Below the pieces are notes generated by a model. That model was not told the DNA's origin. It worked only from the letters and a program-made list of their open reading frames with translations, and did no database searches. Shown here one piece after another: positions 35,171 to 46,185 of a stretch of DNA of 64,000 nt (position 1 is the stretch's first letter; each line of letters begins with the position of its first letter). This DNA is from Valencia hispanica (Eukaryota; Chordata; Actinopteri; Cyprinodontiformes; Valenciidae), in assembly GCA_963556495.2 (NCBI GenBank), contig OY747713.1:30538961-30602960 (forward strand), in the 5' to 3' direction. The translations under genes and the position numbers were made by a program.

Positions 35171-35860
35171 ATTTCCACAGCTATGCCGATGATACACAAC
35201 TATATTTATCCATATATCCTGATGAACCCAGTCAGTTAGGTAGATTACAGGCATGTCTGGAAGACATAAAAACATGGATGACCCTAAACCTTTTGCTTTT
35301 AAATTCTGACAAGACAGAAGTTGCTGTCTTTAGACCAGAAGTTCTTAAACAGAAACTGATTAGTCAATCACTTAATCTGGATGGCATTATATTGGCCGCC
35401 AGTAATAACGTAGAGAACCTCTGCGTTATTTTTGACCAAGAGTTTAATATTTACATCCCATATTAAACAGGTTTCTAGGATTTCTTTCTTTCACCTCCGG
35501 AATATTGCTAAAATTAGAAACATCCTGTCCAGGAGTGATGCTGAGAAACTAGTCCATGCATTTGTTACCTCAAGGCTGGACTACTGTAATTCTTTACTAT
35601 CAGGAAGTCCACAAAATGCCATTAAAAGCCTTCAGTTGATCCAAAATGCGGCACCAAGAGTTCTGATGAATATTAAAAGAGAGATCACATTTCTCCTGTT
35701 TTAGCTTCCCTTCATTGGCTCCCTGTTAAATCCAGAATAGAATATAAGATCCTTCTTCTTACATACAAAGCCCTTAATAATCAAGCTCCATCATACATCA
35801 GAGATCTAATTGTTCCATATAGTTATGCTGCTATAGGCTTAGACTGCTGGAGGACAGACT
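35120..35860 (+). pseudogene. L2 ORF2 remainder in shifted frames
   Basis: The frame from 35080 resumes at [20 protein letters not shown], then DDTQLYLSIYPDEPSQLGRL; the YADD catalytic pair is intact at about 35182-35193. It continues through WMTLNLLLLNSDKTEVAVF to a stop at about 35466. A second shift near 35437 gives [40 protein letters not shown] and QLIQNAAPRVLMNIKR. A third near 35683 gives the [20 protein letters not shown] and [18 protein letters not shown] segment. At 35820/35821 it jumps into what is distal sequence in the 20-kb copy. The last part of the thumb or C-terminus is therefore deleted. Confidence 0.85.
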
Positions 35861-36509
35861 TACCAATTTTCTTCACTCTGCTACTTCCTTTTATCCTACG
35901 ACTCTCCAGTTGTATTACAGTACATTCTGTTATTTCGACTGTTAACTTTGTTTTCTCTCAGTGTTTTCTCTCCATACAAGATATACCTGGTCTGGTATCC
36001 TGCTTGGCTGGAATGCCCTGTTGGATGGGGGGCATCGACTGGGATGATCCTCCCAGTAACTGAACATCCACTGTGTCCTGTTATCAACTTTTTACTTTCT
36101 GTAACATAGAAAGTACTCCTATATCAGATCTTCTGTTCCTTCTGTCTCTCTGCTCTGTCTTCTCAAACCCCCAGACGGTCGTGGCAGATGGCCGCTCCTA
36201 CTGAGCCTGGTTTTGCTGGAGGTTTCTTCATGTTAAAGGGGAGTTTTTCCTCTCCACCGTCGCTACATGCTTGCTCAGTATGAGGGATGGCTGAAGGATT
36301 GCTGTGGTTGGAAAGTCTGCCCAACCTCACGCCAATGACTGACGCAATCTGCTGGGATTCCTTAAATAGGAAACTTTTTAACTGATTGGAATGTTTGTAT
36401 AAATGTATTGAAATTACTTCTTGTTAAGTGCCTTGAGATGACATCTGTTGTGAATTGCCGCTATATAAATAAACTGAATTGAATTGAATTGAGAAGTATA
36501 AACCAGCCG

Positions 36510-36860
36510 TTAGGTTGTATAGATATCCCAGGATGCCACAGAATTAATCTGCGCAGCACCTCAGTAACCTGAAGCTAATGCCATCTGGACCTGCAGCCTT
36601 TTGCACCTTGATCTTTCACAGCTTGTTCCTCACTTGAAGTTTTGAAAGGGACAAGATGGGGGGAGGGGATGTATGTTGGAGTCCTCAGAAGCTGGGTGTG
36701 GGTGTGATGGCTGGGGGCTGAGAGGTGTAAAGTCCTGAGAAGAAAAGTAGGGATTCCTCAAAGATGAGAGGAGTTGCAGTGGGGGATATGCTGCTGGGGG
36801 AGGGGTGGTGATTGGTCAAACATGTTAAAGAACTGGCTCAGGTCAGTCAAGCATTTTTAA
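36510..36860 (-). mobile_element. Rex1/Babar-like LINE, 5' part of the split copy
   Basis: Minus-strand codons for DQGAKGCR or, in frame, KIKVQKAAGPDGISFRLLR then CCAD, a stop, and CGILGYLYN lie at about 36630-36512. KAAGPDGIS is the conserved reverse-transcriptase block 1. They join directly onto LSLKLGKVPQLW at 31507 once the insertion is removed. Upstream (to about 36860) is the Ser/Pro-rich linker with LSQFFNMFDQ. The 5' limit is not defined and the endonuclease is missing. Confidence 0.75.
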
Positions 36861-39375
36861 TTTGTTTTAACTAAAACAATCTAATTCAGGCCAGAATTCT
36901 TTAAAATAGCACAAAATCCCTTCACTTTATTGCCAAGTAGGAATCTGGAATCTGATAACATCTACCATTAAATACTAACTTTGCAGTTGTGGTGCTTATA
37001 TTGTGCACAAACATTGACAACATATCACATCCCACCATTTAACGCAGCCTCAGAAAATTTTTAGCCACCCCTCATGCTACCCCTTCACACAGTTTCACCC
37101 TAGTCAAAGACCCCCACATCAAACATTTTAAGATTTTCTATGGTATGAGACTTTTACCAACATGTTTGACATGGATGGTCTTTCAAAAATTATACAGATA
37201 GCCAAAATGCCTCTAAGCTCCAGCAATCAATATAAACTGACTTAAAAATAAACTCCAGAATCAACTTTAATCAAGGTCAAATCCAACATGCTTTTATTTT
37301 TGCCACTAATTAAAGAAATCATGTACTCACATATGACTGTGATTGTGTTTTATGAACTGTCAAGAGACTTTATTGAACAGATGAAATACAATCTTTACGA
37401 GAAAGGCAATAACCTGTCACCTATTTGCAGACATTTATAAAAGCAGTAAAGCTTGCTCCTGTGACCATGTTCTGCAGGGGTAGTAAAACATAAATAAGTT
37501 AGTGCTGCTCCTGCTGTGCTGGGAACCCTCATAAAAGGCGTTGAGTACCGTGAAAAACCCCAAAGTGTAGCCTGCTCTTGGAAATGGAGCATTGGCCGTT
37601 AAAACGGCATTTAATGAGGCTCCGCGGCCCCTTAACTTTAAGCACTTCAATTTGTTTGGCTGGTTTTGTGTCAGAGATTTACAACAGAGGAGTATATCTG
37701 TATTTCCATGGTGTAGATGTCGAAATAGGTGGCTCACACTTCAGTTTTGTTGAGTTTGATCAGGCACGCCGAAAAAAGAACCTGGTGGTTTTACCCATAC
37801 ACCTTCCTTAAAACCTGTGAAATATTTGAGGCCATTGTAGAAAGTTGCTTCATTCAACCGTAATATGACAGAATCTAGATGACAAGAAGGCCTGAGGGAG
37901 TAAAGGACCTTTCTGGATGAACCCAGCAGGAGGGGAGATTAAAGCCAACAAAGTCCATCACTCTTGGACAGCATCAAGCCTATTTTGGGGGCTTTACTTG
38001 TGTATTTTTTTTCCCTAAAAGATCCTAAAATCTTGTGTTTTTGTGTAAGTGCCTGCTGGATGTTTAGACTGACCAGACATTCCACATCACTGAGTAACAC
38101 CCTCTGCATTTAAAGACCATTTGAGGGTGGAGAAAAAACATTTATACAAACTCTTGGAGATGTCAGCACAGAATTTTTTTGTGCAGCGCTCCAAAACACA
38201 AAGGAAACAGCTCATTCTCTGAAAAATAGTATTTGAGAATGTGTACTTATTTTGACATATAATTAACTAATTCATAACTAAAAGAAGCTATTTTTTGTAT
38301 GAATAATTCTGAGATACAGTGAAAAAATAACACTATGCTTAGTGCGGCATGCATACACATTCATCTCTCTTTACTCAGATAGCCTTAAATAAATTCCAGT
38401 ACAACCAATTGTCTTCACGTATCATCTATATCCTAAACTGAGTCCATCTGTGTGCAGGGTTTGAATTACACCATAGTTTTTGGGAGAGCCATATTTTTCA
38501 TCGTGCACTGCGATTTCTAAATTCACCTTTACACATGTCAATAAAATAAAATAAACAATTTTGGTAAGTTAATAGGTTCGGAACAAAAGAAAAGCAATAA
38601 GGGATCCACAAGCAGTGCAACATTTTCTGCCTTATCATAGCCATTCAAGAACAACAAATTACGGAGCAACTTAGATCAGAAAGACCATCATGATTATGAT
38701 GATTATCATCCACAATCAAAACCAAAATAATTGCTAAACCAAGAACTAATATCAGCCCAGTATATTATCTTACTCTAGATCAGTAGGGACCACAGATGGC
38801 ACAAGACTGATTCAGCACCCAATATTTCAATATTTTTAACAAACCTAGCTCTCAATTGATGAGCATTGTGCCCTATTATTTCAGCACAAGCGTGGTCTGA
38901 TTTGTGCGCAGTTTAGCACAATGAAGATTTTAGTGAAGGTAACTATGTTTAGTTAATTTTTTTCTTTTGCCAACATATAGACTGTTCTGAAAGACTTATA
39001 TTTTTCTTGCATTAAATGAACATTCCTTTTCTCTTCTCTCTGAAATTTCACCTGCTCCAAAATTTTATTCTTAGGTTATTCTCTGATTCACTGCTGACTT
39101 CTCCATCAATGCGTTCTTCAGACAGATGCACCCGAGTTTTGATTTTGGCAAGCAGCAGACTTTTTGGATTGATACATACTGTACACCCTAACTTGTGATT
39201 TCTAGTAAAGAGCCAGGTATTCCTTCCTTTCCACTCGCTCCACTGTTTTTGTTTCCAATTAAAAAGGGCTGCATGACCTGATTCAGGCCTCAGAGCACTG
39301 CAGGTACCCACTGACGGTAAAGTTACAGCTGATCCTGCTGTTCTGCATCCCCTGCTGATGAGCTCTCAAGACATA
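36861..39375. other. Intergenic, no gene seen
   Basis: AT-rich sequence. Open frames at 37395-37811 and 39016-39311 have no recognisable content. The stretch near 38455-38520 (GCAGGGTTTGAATTACACCA, then TTTTTGGGAGAGCCATA) looks like a worn DNA-transposon end but has no partner that I could find. Confidence 0.45.
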
Positions 39376-39379
39376 AGGA

Positions 39380-39549
39380 TGAAACTCAAAAAATTAGAAT
39401 ATTGTGCAAAAGTTCGTTTATTTCAATAAGTCAACTAAAAAGGTGAAACTAATATATGATATAGACTCATTACATGCAAAACAAGATATTTCAAAGGAAT
39501 TTAAATTTATTTAATATGAACTTTTGCAGAATATTCAATTTAAGTTTCA
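39380..39549. mobile_element. 170-bp MITE with long inverted repeats
   Basis: The left end is TGAAACTCAAAAAATTAGAA followed by TATTGTGCAAAAGTTC. The right end read inward is TGAAACTTAAATTGAATATT followed by CTGCAAAAGTTC. The inverted repeats are about 34 bp with scattered mismatches. The body includes AAGGTGAAACTAATATATGA and TAGACTCATTACATGCAAA. This is the minimal form of a widespread vertebrate DNA-transposon family with GAAACTCAAAAAATTAGAATAT ends. No target duplication is evident. Confidence 0.75.
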
Positions 39550-40090
39550 CATCTATTACGTGCCAGTCTGGGGGGCACTCCCTTTTCACTTCTTACTTTT
39601 TTGGCAAATCAAACTAAAATGCTTTAGTTTACGTTTAGACATGATGTCCAAAACGTGAGTAAAACCTTGCTCAATCTAATCCCAGGCAGTGTCCACAACG
39701 TTCCAAACATGGATGATTAGCAAGAACCCTACATGCTTGATGTAGCGTATGTCAATCAACACAGCACCACCAATGATGGATGGTCACAGAAGGAATTAAG
39801 TAAAAGTTATTTTCAGGACAAGTCAGTATTTGGAAAATTTAATGTGAGAAATTTAACACACAAAGCGGACAAATTAGGATTTTATTTCATTTCATTCTAA
39901 AACACATTAGGATTATTTTAAAAGAATGCAAAGCAAATGAAAACTGGACTATTTTAGAGCTCCCCCTTGGTGTGTAATTTGAGGGTTTTCAGGGGGAGCC
40001 CATCTTCCTTTAAGGGGAACAGAGCTCCTTTAACCCCATTTTTCAAACCAGAAATGTAGGTGGAGTGAGACTGGTAGGGGGGTGAATTGC
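39550..40090. other. Intergenic, no gene seen
   Basis: AT-rich sequence with no recognised gene or repeat. Confidence 0.5.
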
Positions 40091-40094
40091 TCTT

Positions 40095-40905
40095 TAAGTA
40101 CAGCTATTCTGTGAAGACCTCAGAGGTTTGCTGGAGATAAAGTTGTGAAGTTTAAAGCAGAGGTTTTAAAACAAAATCCCAGCTTTGAACATCTGGCGGA
40201 GCACTGATCAATCTATCAACTGCAAAAATGTCAAACATCTCAACATGGAAGTACTTCTGCACAATTGCAAACTTATCAAGACATCATGGTCAAGCTAAAC
40301 TGACAGAATTGGAGAGGAGAGCATTCATCTGAGATGCCTCAAGAAGCCCATGGTAACTTTGGAGGAGCTGGAGATATTCGCAAGTCAACTATTAGTATCC
40401 AAAAGAGACTTTTTTTACGCAATGTCAGGAAGAAAGCAAATGATGATCAAAAATAATGAGAAGTGATGTTTGCAGTTGTAACAAGCCATGTAGGGAAGAC
40501 AACAACCATGTGCACATCACTCTGAACACAGCCTTCTCATGAGGGGAACATGGTGGTGGCAAAATCATGCTGTGGGGATGTGTTTCTTCAAAAAGTGGAT
40601 GCAAAACATATATCCAATTTTATGCGTAGTATGACACATTTACCCAATCAAATAAAGTAGGACAGTCAAGAGGCACTGTCCAGCAAGTTTTAAAATGTGT
40701 AGTACCACAAAAGAATTTACTGCTGTAATTGTAGCAAAAGTTGAGAATGGTTTATTACAAATTTACACCACACTTTTCAAATTTTTATTTGCAAACATTT
40801 CTTCGAAAACTGTTTCACATTTTCTTAAATTTCACATAAAATCGCAATAAGATGGTTTATGTTTGTGGTTGTGAAGTGACAAAATGGAAAAAAGTTGAAG
40901 GAGCA
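40095..40905 (+). mobile_element. Tc1/mariner relic, plus strand
   Basis: The block order follows the family of 54.6-55.9 kb in the opposite orientation. A leader (TACAGCTATTCTGTGAAG) is followed by the N-terminal region (AGCTTTGAACATCTGGCGGA, then GAGCACTGATCAATC) and the helix-turn-helix segment (CTCAAGAAGCCCATGGTAAC). The mid-catalytic region includes ACATGGTGGTGGCAAAATCA and TGCTGTGGGGATGTGTTTCT. The C-terminal tail (GCTGTAATTGTAGCAAAAG) and the terminal inverted repeat to about 40905 follow. About half of the catalytic domain is lost between 40600 and 40690. All frames are closed. Confidence 0.75.
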
Positions 40906-42480
40906 TGGAGACTTTTGCCAGGTACTCTGCAAATACACATCAGCAGAAAAAAAAGTTCAGTTGAAAAACCTTTGCAACACTGCAGTATAATATGTTCTCT
41001 GTCAAGTGCCCTGAAAATGATTTGCCTCACAAATCTCATCAGTGCATAATGAGGGAACAAGTGCTATTAGAAAGATATAACTGAGATACTTATCTTTGAA
41101 GATGTATCGGGAGCCACAGGCACACTGACAGGCTCAACCCTGCTTTAAGGACAGCCAAGATGCAAGCGGAAATCATTGCTTTATCATGTCTGATGGAGCC
41201 AGGAGGAGATATTAGCTCCAAGACATTATGTTTTTGGTCTCTGTGACACAACATATATCCAATGGTGCCTTCTAAACTTTGTTCGGAGGCAACATGACTC
41301 AGGTTTTTGGGTAAAGTCGGAAGCAAATTTGAGCAGCAGCCATGAGCGAGCATCAGTGGAACCTCCTTCAGCACTGCAAGAATAGACAAATATACTTTTT
41401 GCAGATCTCTTTCTTTCCCCATTCTCTCGCTCTTTCTCTGTTTCTCATTTCTGCAACTCTACAAATTACAGCCACAACAATGCCTGCGGCCTCCCACTCC
41501 GAAAAATAATATACTAAGATGACTGCATAAGAGTGGATCAGTGAGCAGCTGCAGGGCAAGACTTTGGCACTTGTGCTCTCAATATCTGGGGTTTAAATCG
41601 AGAGATAATTACACTATCACACGGCAAGCATTGTCTCACTATAATACATCACAGGATCTGAAAACACAGCGCTAATTTAAGATTATAATTTCTAAGTGCT
41701 GCATTGTTATCTTGAAGGAGGAGTTATTTCATTAGTAAGTCTCAGCTCCCCTCTCCGAAGACATTGAGGGGGATGCTCATTTCCCAAGAAGGCAAACTCC
41801 ATCAAGTGGAATTTAAAAATCCAATAAAAATCTTGATTGTTCTGTGCTTTGCGAATAAATTGAGTTGCCCTTTTAGAACTTGTAGCAATCCTGTAAACAC
41901 AAAAATGCTGAGGAGAAAACACTGGTTTCAAAATTAGATGATAGTTTTTGGAATGATCTGTCAATCATCAGTTAATACTTTTAAAACATTAATGTTCATC
42001 TACAATTATTAGAATGAATTTTGCAGAGTGCAACATAAAATGCCATTCATGGGCTGCAATCTCCTAATTGTTTTCATGCTCTTAATTTATTATTTGAAGG
42101 GATATTTTCCCATGGTGGAATGATTGTACAGCCAAGCAACTTCAATGAATTTTAAGAACAAGAATTGGATGTACAAGTTTGAATTTAATGTGGCTTTTCT
42201 CCTATCTCCTCTTGATCATAACTATACTGTATGTATAGGCTCAAATACACACATATATACCCACTAATTATTTTTTAAGGCCCTTAACAAGTTGCATCTT
42301 GGTCACACACCTTCTATAGCCACCCAAAATGTTCTGGCACAATTCCGCCTCAATACTTGATCACTTTCCGTGAGTTTCAAGTTTTACTTAATTGCCTTTT
42401 TTTCTGTCACAGATCAAGCTTTTAAGCAGTGTCAGTGCAATTCGGTATACTTTCAAAAAAGCTTAATATTACTTTCCTTT
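40906..42480. other. Intergenic, no gene seen
   Basis: No supported gene. Minus-strand frames at 41422-41090 and 41559-41368 have no recognisable domain. Confidence 0.5.
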
Positions 42481-42499
42481 TCCTATTACAAAACTAGTT

Positions 42500-43275
42500 C
42501 TGATGTGTTTTTGGGGTCATTGTCATCTTAGGAAACACTGTTACATTCTACTTTCTGTCATCTCTCTAAAAGTATTCCTCTTTAGATAAAAAGCAGAAAT
42601 AGAGTCGTCAGGAACAATAAGGCTTAAGCCTATCACAAACTGGAAACTGCCATTGACCAGTGTCACAGTCCACATTAGTCTCACACGGACAAGGAGGGTG
42701 TCCACTCCTGCTCCAAAATGGACACCTGCAAGCTTGCTTGATATTTGAATTGGCCCATATGGACAAGCCAAATGCCATCTGGAAGAAAGTTACATGATCA
42801 AATGAATAAAAAACTGATCTGGCCACAATGACAAGAACCATGTTTGTGTCATGCTGCCCTATTCACTCCCTCTCCTAATCATTGTCCTCACCTGTGTCTC
42901 CCATCAACCACACCTGATCCTCCTTACCTTCTGCCTTTATAACCCATCACTTCCCCTCACTCATTGTTTAGATGTCTCCATGGTGTGTTGTCCTGCTTTT
43001 TCCCGGCCAGCTCGTCCGTTGTCCTGTCTCCAATCCTGTCGTCAAAGGTTTTTAACATGAAGGTGGTGTCATCACGCACTTTGTCTTTTTGCTAGAAGTT
43101 GCAGCTAATTATATATTTTGCTAAATGGATGGATGGAATGATAAATAAAGATGATTACCTCCAAATCAAGATATTATAAACGTTGACCCAGTTTAATGCA
43201 GCAAAACAAGGATTTTAAACACATAAACTAATTTTGGAATGGATAAAGCAGGCTAACACTAAGCCTTTGGACACT
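42500..43275 (+). mobile_element. Tc1/mariner relic, plus strand, interrupted
   Basis: 42690-42850 holds decayed transposase codons (CCATATGGACAAGCCAAATG, CATCTGGAAGAAAGTTACAT and TGGCCACAATGACAAGAACC correspond to the block before the central catalytic Asp). 43180-43275 resumes with AACTAATTTTGGAATGGATA then AAGCAGGCTAACACTAAGC, the segment before WPSQSPDLNP. Between them (about 42851-43160) is unrelated sequence with TATA-like CTTTATAACCC, C-rich runs and a GGATGGATGG end, probably a separate insertion (LTR- or SINE-like) that I cannot name. Confidence 0.55.
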
Positions 43276-43550
43276 TCATGCCTTTGGCTCAGGAGGTAGG
43301 AGCTTGTCCTCTAATGGTAGGATTGCCGGTTTAAACCCTTATTCTATCTGTCCAGGTTGTTGTGTCCTTGGGCAAGAAACTTCACCCACCTTGCCTACTG
43401 GTGGTGGTCAGTGATCCTGGTGGCGCCAGTGTGTACTGCAGCCTTAGGCAGCTTACCATCACTAGTGTATGCTTGAATGACTGTAGTGTGAAGCGCTTAG
43501 GGTTCCTCAGGACTAGATAAAAGCACTATACAAGTACTGGCCATTTACCA
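43276..43550 (+). mobile_element. tRNA-derived SINE
   Basis: An A-box-like TGGCTCAGGAGGTAGGAGC (about 43287) and a B-box-like GGTTTAAACCC (about 43329) are spaced as in a tRNA gene. The body includes TTGTGTCCTTGGGCAAGAAA then CTTCACCCACCTTGCC, then GTGTGAAGCGCTTAGGGTTC, and an end near AAGCACTATACAAGTACTGG. I recognise this as a very abundant teleost repeat. It directly abuts the Tc1 relic on its left. Confidence 0.75.
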
Positions 43551-44284
43551 TTTTGCATCATTCAAAATAAATACACATACTGATGGCCAAGAAGAGCTCA
43601 TGTTTTAAAACTCTACCTCTGCTCCAAAATCCAGTTTGTAATAGGACAGTATAACAATGCTGCAGACTAGTGTAGTCCCTCTGTCAGAGATTCAAGCTCT
43701 TTTTCTGCTTAATACTGTGCAGTTTATAATGTATTTAAAATATGGCTGTCTCACAAAGGCCTGCACAATCACGCACATTCTTTCAATGCCTGATGAGTTC
43801 AACTGTGCTCTTATTGTCCTGAAATCAAAGCTTGAAGGTTTTGGAAGTATAAATAAAAAAAAATTTATTTAGAAGAATACGTTCAACATTGCATAGAAAG
43901 GCAGAGACTAATCTCTCTGCACAGAACACAAAAAAAAACAAAGGCGGAAACCACAAAGACCGTTTCCGCCTGAGAAATGAACGGTGACAGTCTTGTGGTA
44001 TTTTAACAGGAGGGGTTGGAAGTTGAGAACAGGGAGAGGTCAGGTGAAGCTGCTGGTGTAAAAACACAGTCTGGTGGGGCTGACAAGTCGTAACTTTGTA
44101 AATGTGTGGAAACAACCAAAAATCAAGAAGATCAAAGTGGAAAAAAGTTAGGTCTTTTACCATTTACATTTAGAGATGAGATGCAAAATCATCTGGTGAC
44201 TGGAATGGACCGATTTTCAGCTTAACCCTAACTGGTGATAAGCCAGGACCCTTGGCTCTAACTCTTCAGTGTAGAACGTATGAG
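43551..44284. other. Intergenic, no gene seen
   Basis: AT-rich sequence. Frames at 43657-43872 (plus) and 44163-43825 (minus) lack recognisable content. Confidence 0.5.
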
Positions 44285-44326
44285 TGCTTCTACTTACGTC
44301 ATTTAACAATGACGTAAGTAGAAGCA
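44285..44326. repeat. Perfect 19-bp inverted repeat with 4-nt loop
   Basis: The left arm 44285-44303 is TGCTTCTACTTACGTCATT. The loop is TAAC (44304-44307). The right arm 44308-44326 is AATGACGTAAGTAGAAGCA, an exact reverse complement. Each arm contains a CRE-like TGACGTAA. The structure would extrude as a cruciform or fold as a 42-nt RNA hairpin. No polymerase III or terminator context is visible apart from a T7 run a few bases downstream (44333-44339). Confidence 0.95.
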
Positions 44327-45655
44327 AAAAGCTTTTTTTATCCATCTCAGCTTTCAAGATATTGGATTTAAAAATTATTGCTTGACAGAACTCTAGAAAA
44401 TCTCAGGATTAAGGTATGGTTCTGCGTTATTTGGGGAATAAACACATAAATATAGTTGTTTATTGTGCTGTAGAAATGCACAATCATTGGTTACAATGTA
44501 GTCCCACCATCCTATATATCATACTCTGTTTAGAACTTGAGTTTTACATACTTTGCTTTAACATATTTAGTAGTATTTGATCATTGTTTACTCTCGAGTA
44601 TTTTTGTCGATCAGACTTTTAAATGCTTTATAACTTTATTTTCCAAATCAACATACAGTAATGCTTTGTAATTGTAAATTTTTCATCACAAAGCTGAAAA
44701 CAGGCAAATATTTAGATATGAAACACTGTCCAATTCACACTGCTGGCCAAAAACTGCACACACTGTCACCTTCACACACAATTTCTGAGCTCTCAAGGCA
44801 AGGAGTGATTTGAGTTTGGTCCAGTGTGCTGTGACATCCGTGCTGTCAAGAGGCCTCCTGAAATGCCTTAAATAGTCAGCTTCCCAGGCCAACATGCTTC
44901 CAAGATTGAAACATTTTATCGGAAATTACAGCTTCCTCTTCCAGCTGCATTTTTTTTTCACTGATCTCAGTGCAGAAATATCCATATCGATAGCTTTTAA
45001 TGCATCTCCCTCGTTTCTAATCATATATTCACTATATATGAGTTCAGGAATCTCCACTGAGGCACATTGAGACATACAGTCCTTTTAATAAAGTGGGTGT
45101 TGAGCTGATGGCTGTATTTATCGCGGCGAGGACAGTACGTCTTCCTCTCATCGCTGACCCGGATTCGGCAGAGCCTGAAATGATCAACTACGATGCAGGT
45201 GGTTACATAAAAGCTGAAAAATATTCCAATGAAAGGAAGAACTTTTCTTTTTTTAAATAATGGCTTTTTATCCATTAAATTGTGAGCATACATCCATCTC
45301 ATCTCCAGGACGATCTGCATTTTGTCCTGTTGCACACATTTTGATGCTGGTGTGATTCCAGCAGAACCTTCTGAATGAAAAACCATGGTTGTAAATCTCT
45401 GCCAAGCTCATGGGATCAGAAAGCAAGACACCACATGGTGTAAGACTGTCTTTGTTCTCCCTGCTCACTCATTATGCTAAATCTGTCAGCCCTGAAATAT
45501 TGACAAGAATGGTGTTGGCCGGGAACAGGCAGCTAAATAATCAGAGAATGTTGCAGGAGAGCTGGATCAAAGTTTGTGCCTTATTATGAGATTAAAAAAA
45601 GAAATTAAGAAACATTTTAATTAGGGATTAATGAAGTGATACATGTTTTATTTTA
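44327..45655. other. Intergenic, no gene seen
   Basis: AT-rich sequence. Minus-strand frames at 44895-44686 and 45468-45021 are unsupported. Confidence 0.5.
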
Positions 45656-45760
45656 AATTGATCAATCAATCAAGTTTATTGTCATAAGCAACAGAAAGAA
45701 GATTTCCTGTTGCAATGAAATTCTTCCTTTGCCACCCACATAATGCATACATAATGATTT
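45656..45760 (-). mobile_element. Rex1-like LINE 3' tail scrap
   Basis: AATCAATCAAGTTTATTGTC, then ATTTCCTGTTGCAATGAAAT and TCTT is the plus-strand image of a Rex1/CR1-like LINE 3' terminus (compare TTTATTGTCCCACA ends at 30.23 and 49.18 kb). The short AATC repeat at the left is the LINE tail. No coding sequence is attached. Confidence 0.5.
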
Positions 45761-45949
45761 CATGCTTTCTCCTGTAACTGCATGTGTTAATGGAAGAAAT
45801 GCACTGATAAGAATTTTGTGGCCAGTTCCAATATGCAATTATTGAAATGTTTTGACCTGCTGATACCAATTTTAACTGACTTGTATTCATTTAAATTAGC
45901 GTATAACATTTAAACGTTTCAGATCATGAAATATTAAAGGTAATCTGAA

Positions 45950-46185
45950 TAGATACAAAATGCAGGTCTCAAATGATGGTTGCAGAAAACCCTGAAGAAG
46001 AAAGTCTGGCCATCAGTAGGCTTAAATTCAAGCACACTTGGATTATGCAGCAGGACACCTGTAAACAGCTCGGAAAACCCTAAACAGAATGTTTTGTTAT
46101 AGCCGAGTAAAATTCTGGACTTAAATCCAATGTATCTGCTGTGGCATGATCTTGAACGTGCTTTAAAAACTCTCTGCCGGCTAAT
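45950..46185 (+). mobile_element. Tc1/mariner transposase relic, plus strand
   Basis: The codons for HTWIMQQD (46039-46060) match the catalytic block that precedes NDPKHT in Tc1-like transposases. About 46110-46165 encodes ILDLNPMYLLWHDLERALK, a decayed form of the SPDLNPIExLWHDLK block. The segment between them is shortened and stops are present. No termini were identified. Confidence 0.7.

Larger units (their letters stand above)
32060..36492 (+). mobile_element. Near-full-length L2-clade LINE, plus strand
   Basis: The order is a 5' leader (about 32060-32244), ORF1 (32245-33120), ORF2 with apurinic-type endonuclease and reverse transcriptase (about 33062-35860, several frameshifts), and a 3' UTR of about 600 bp. 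The element ends CTATATAAATAAACTGAATT with a GAATT repeat tail, typical of L2-type LINEs, which end in short tandem repeats rather than poly(A). The copy is inactivated by at least two frameshifts in ORF1, several in ORF2, and a deletion of about 234 bp at 35820/35821 relative to the copy at 20 kb. It lies inside a MITE that lies inside a Rex1-like LINE. Confidence 0.9.

Noticed and set aside
42851..43060. 69-codon plus-strand frame, rich in Leu, Pro and Cys
   Set aside because: It lies in what looks like an inserted LTR- or SINE-like sequence within a Tc1 relic, with no protein family match.
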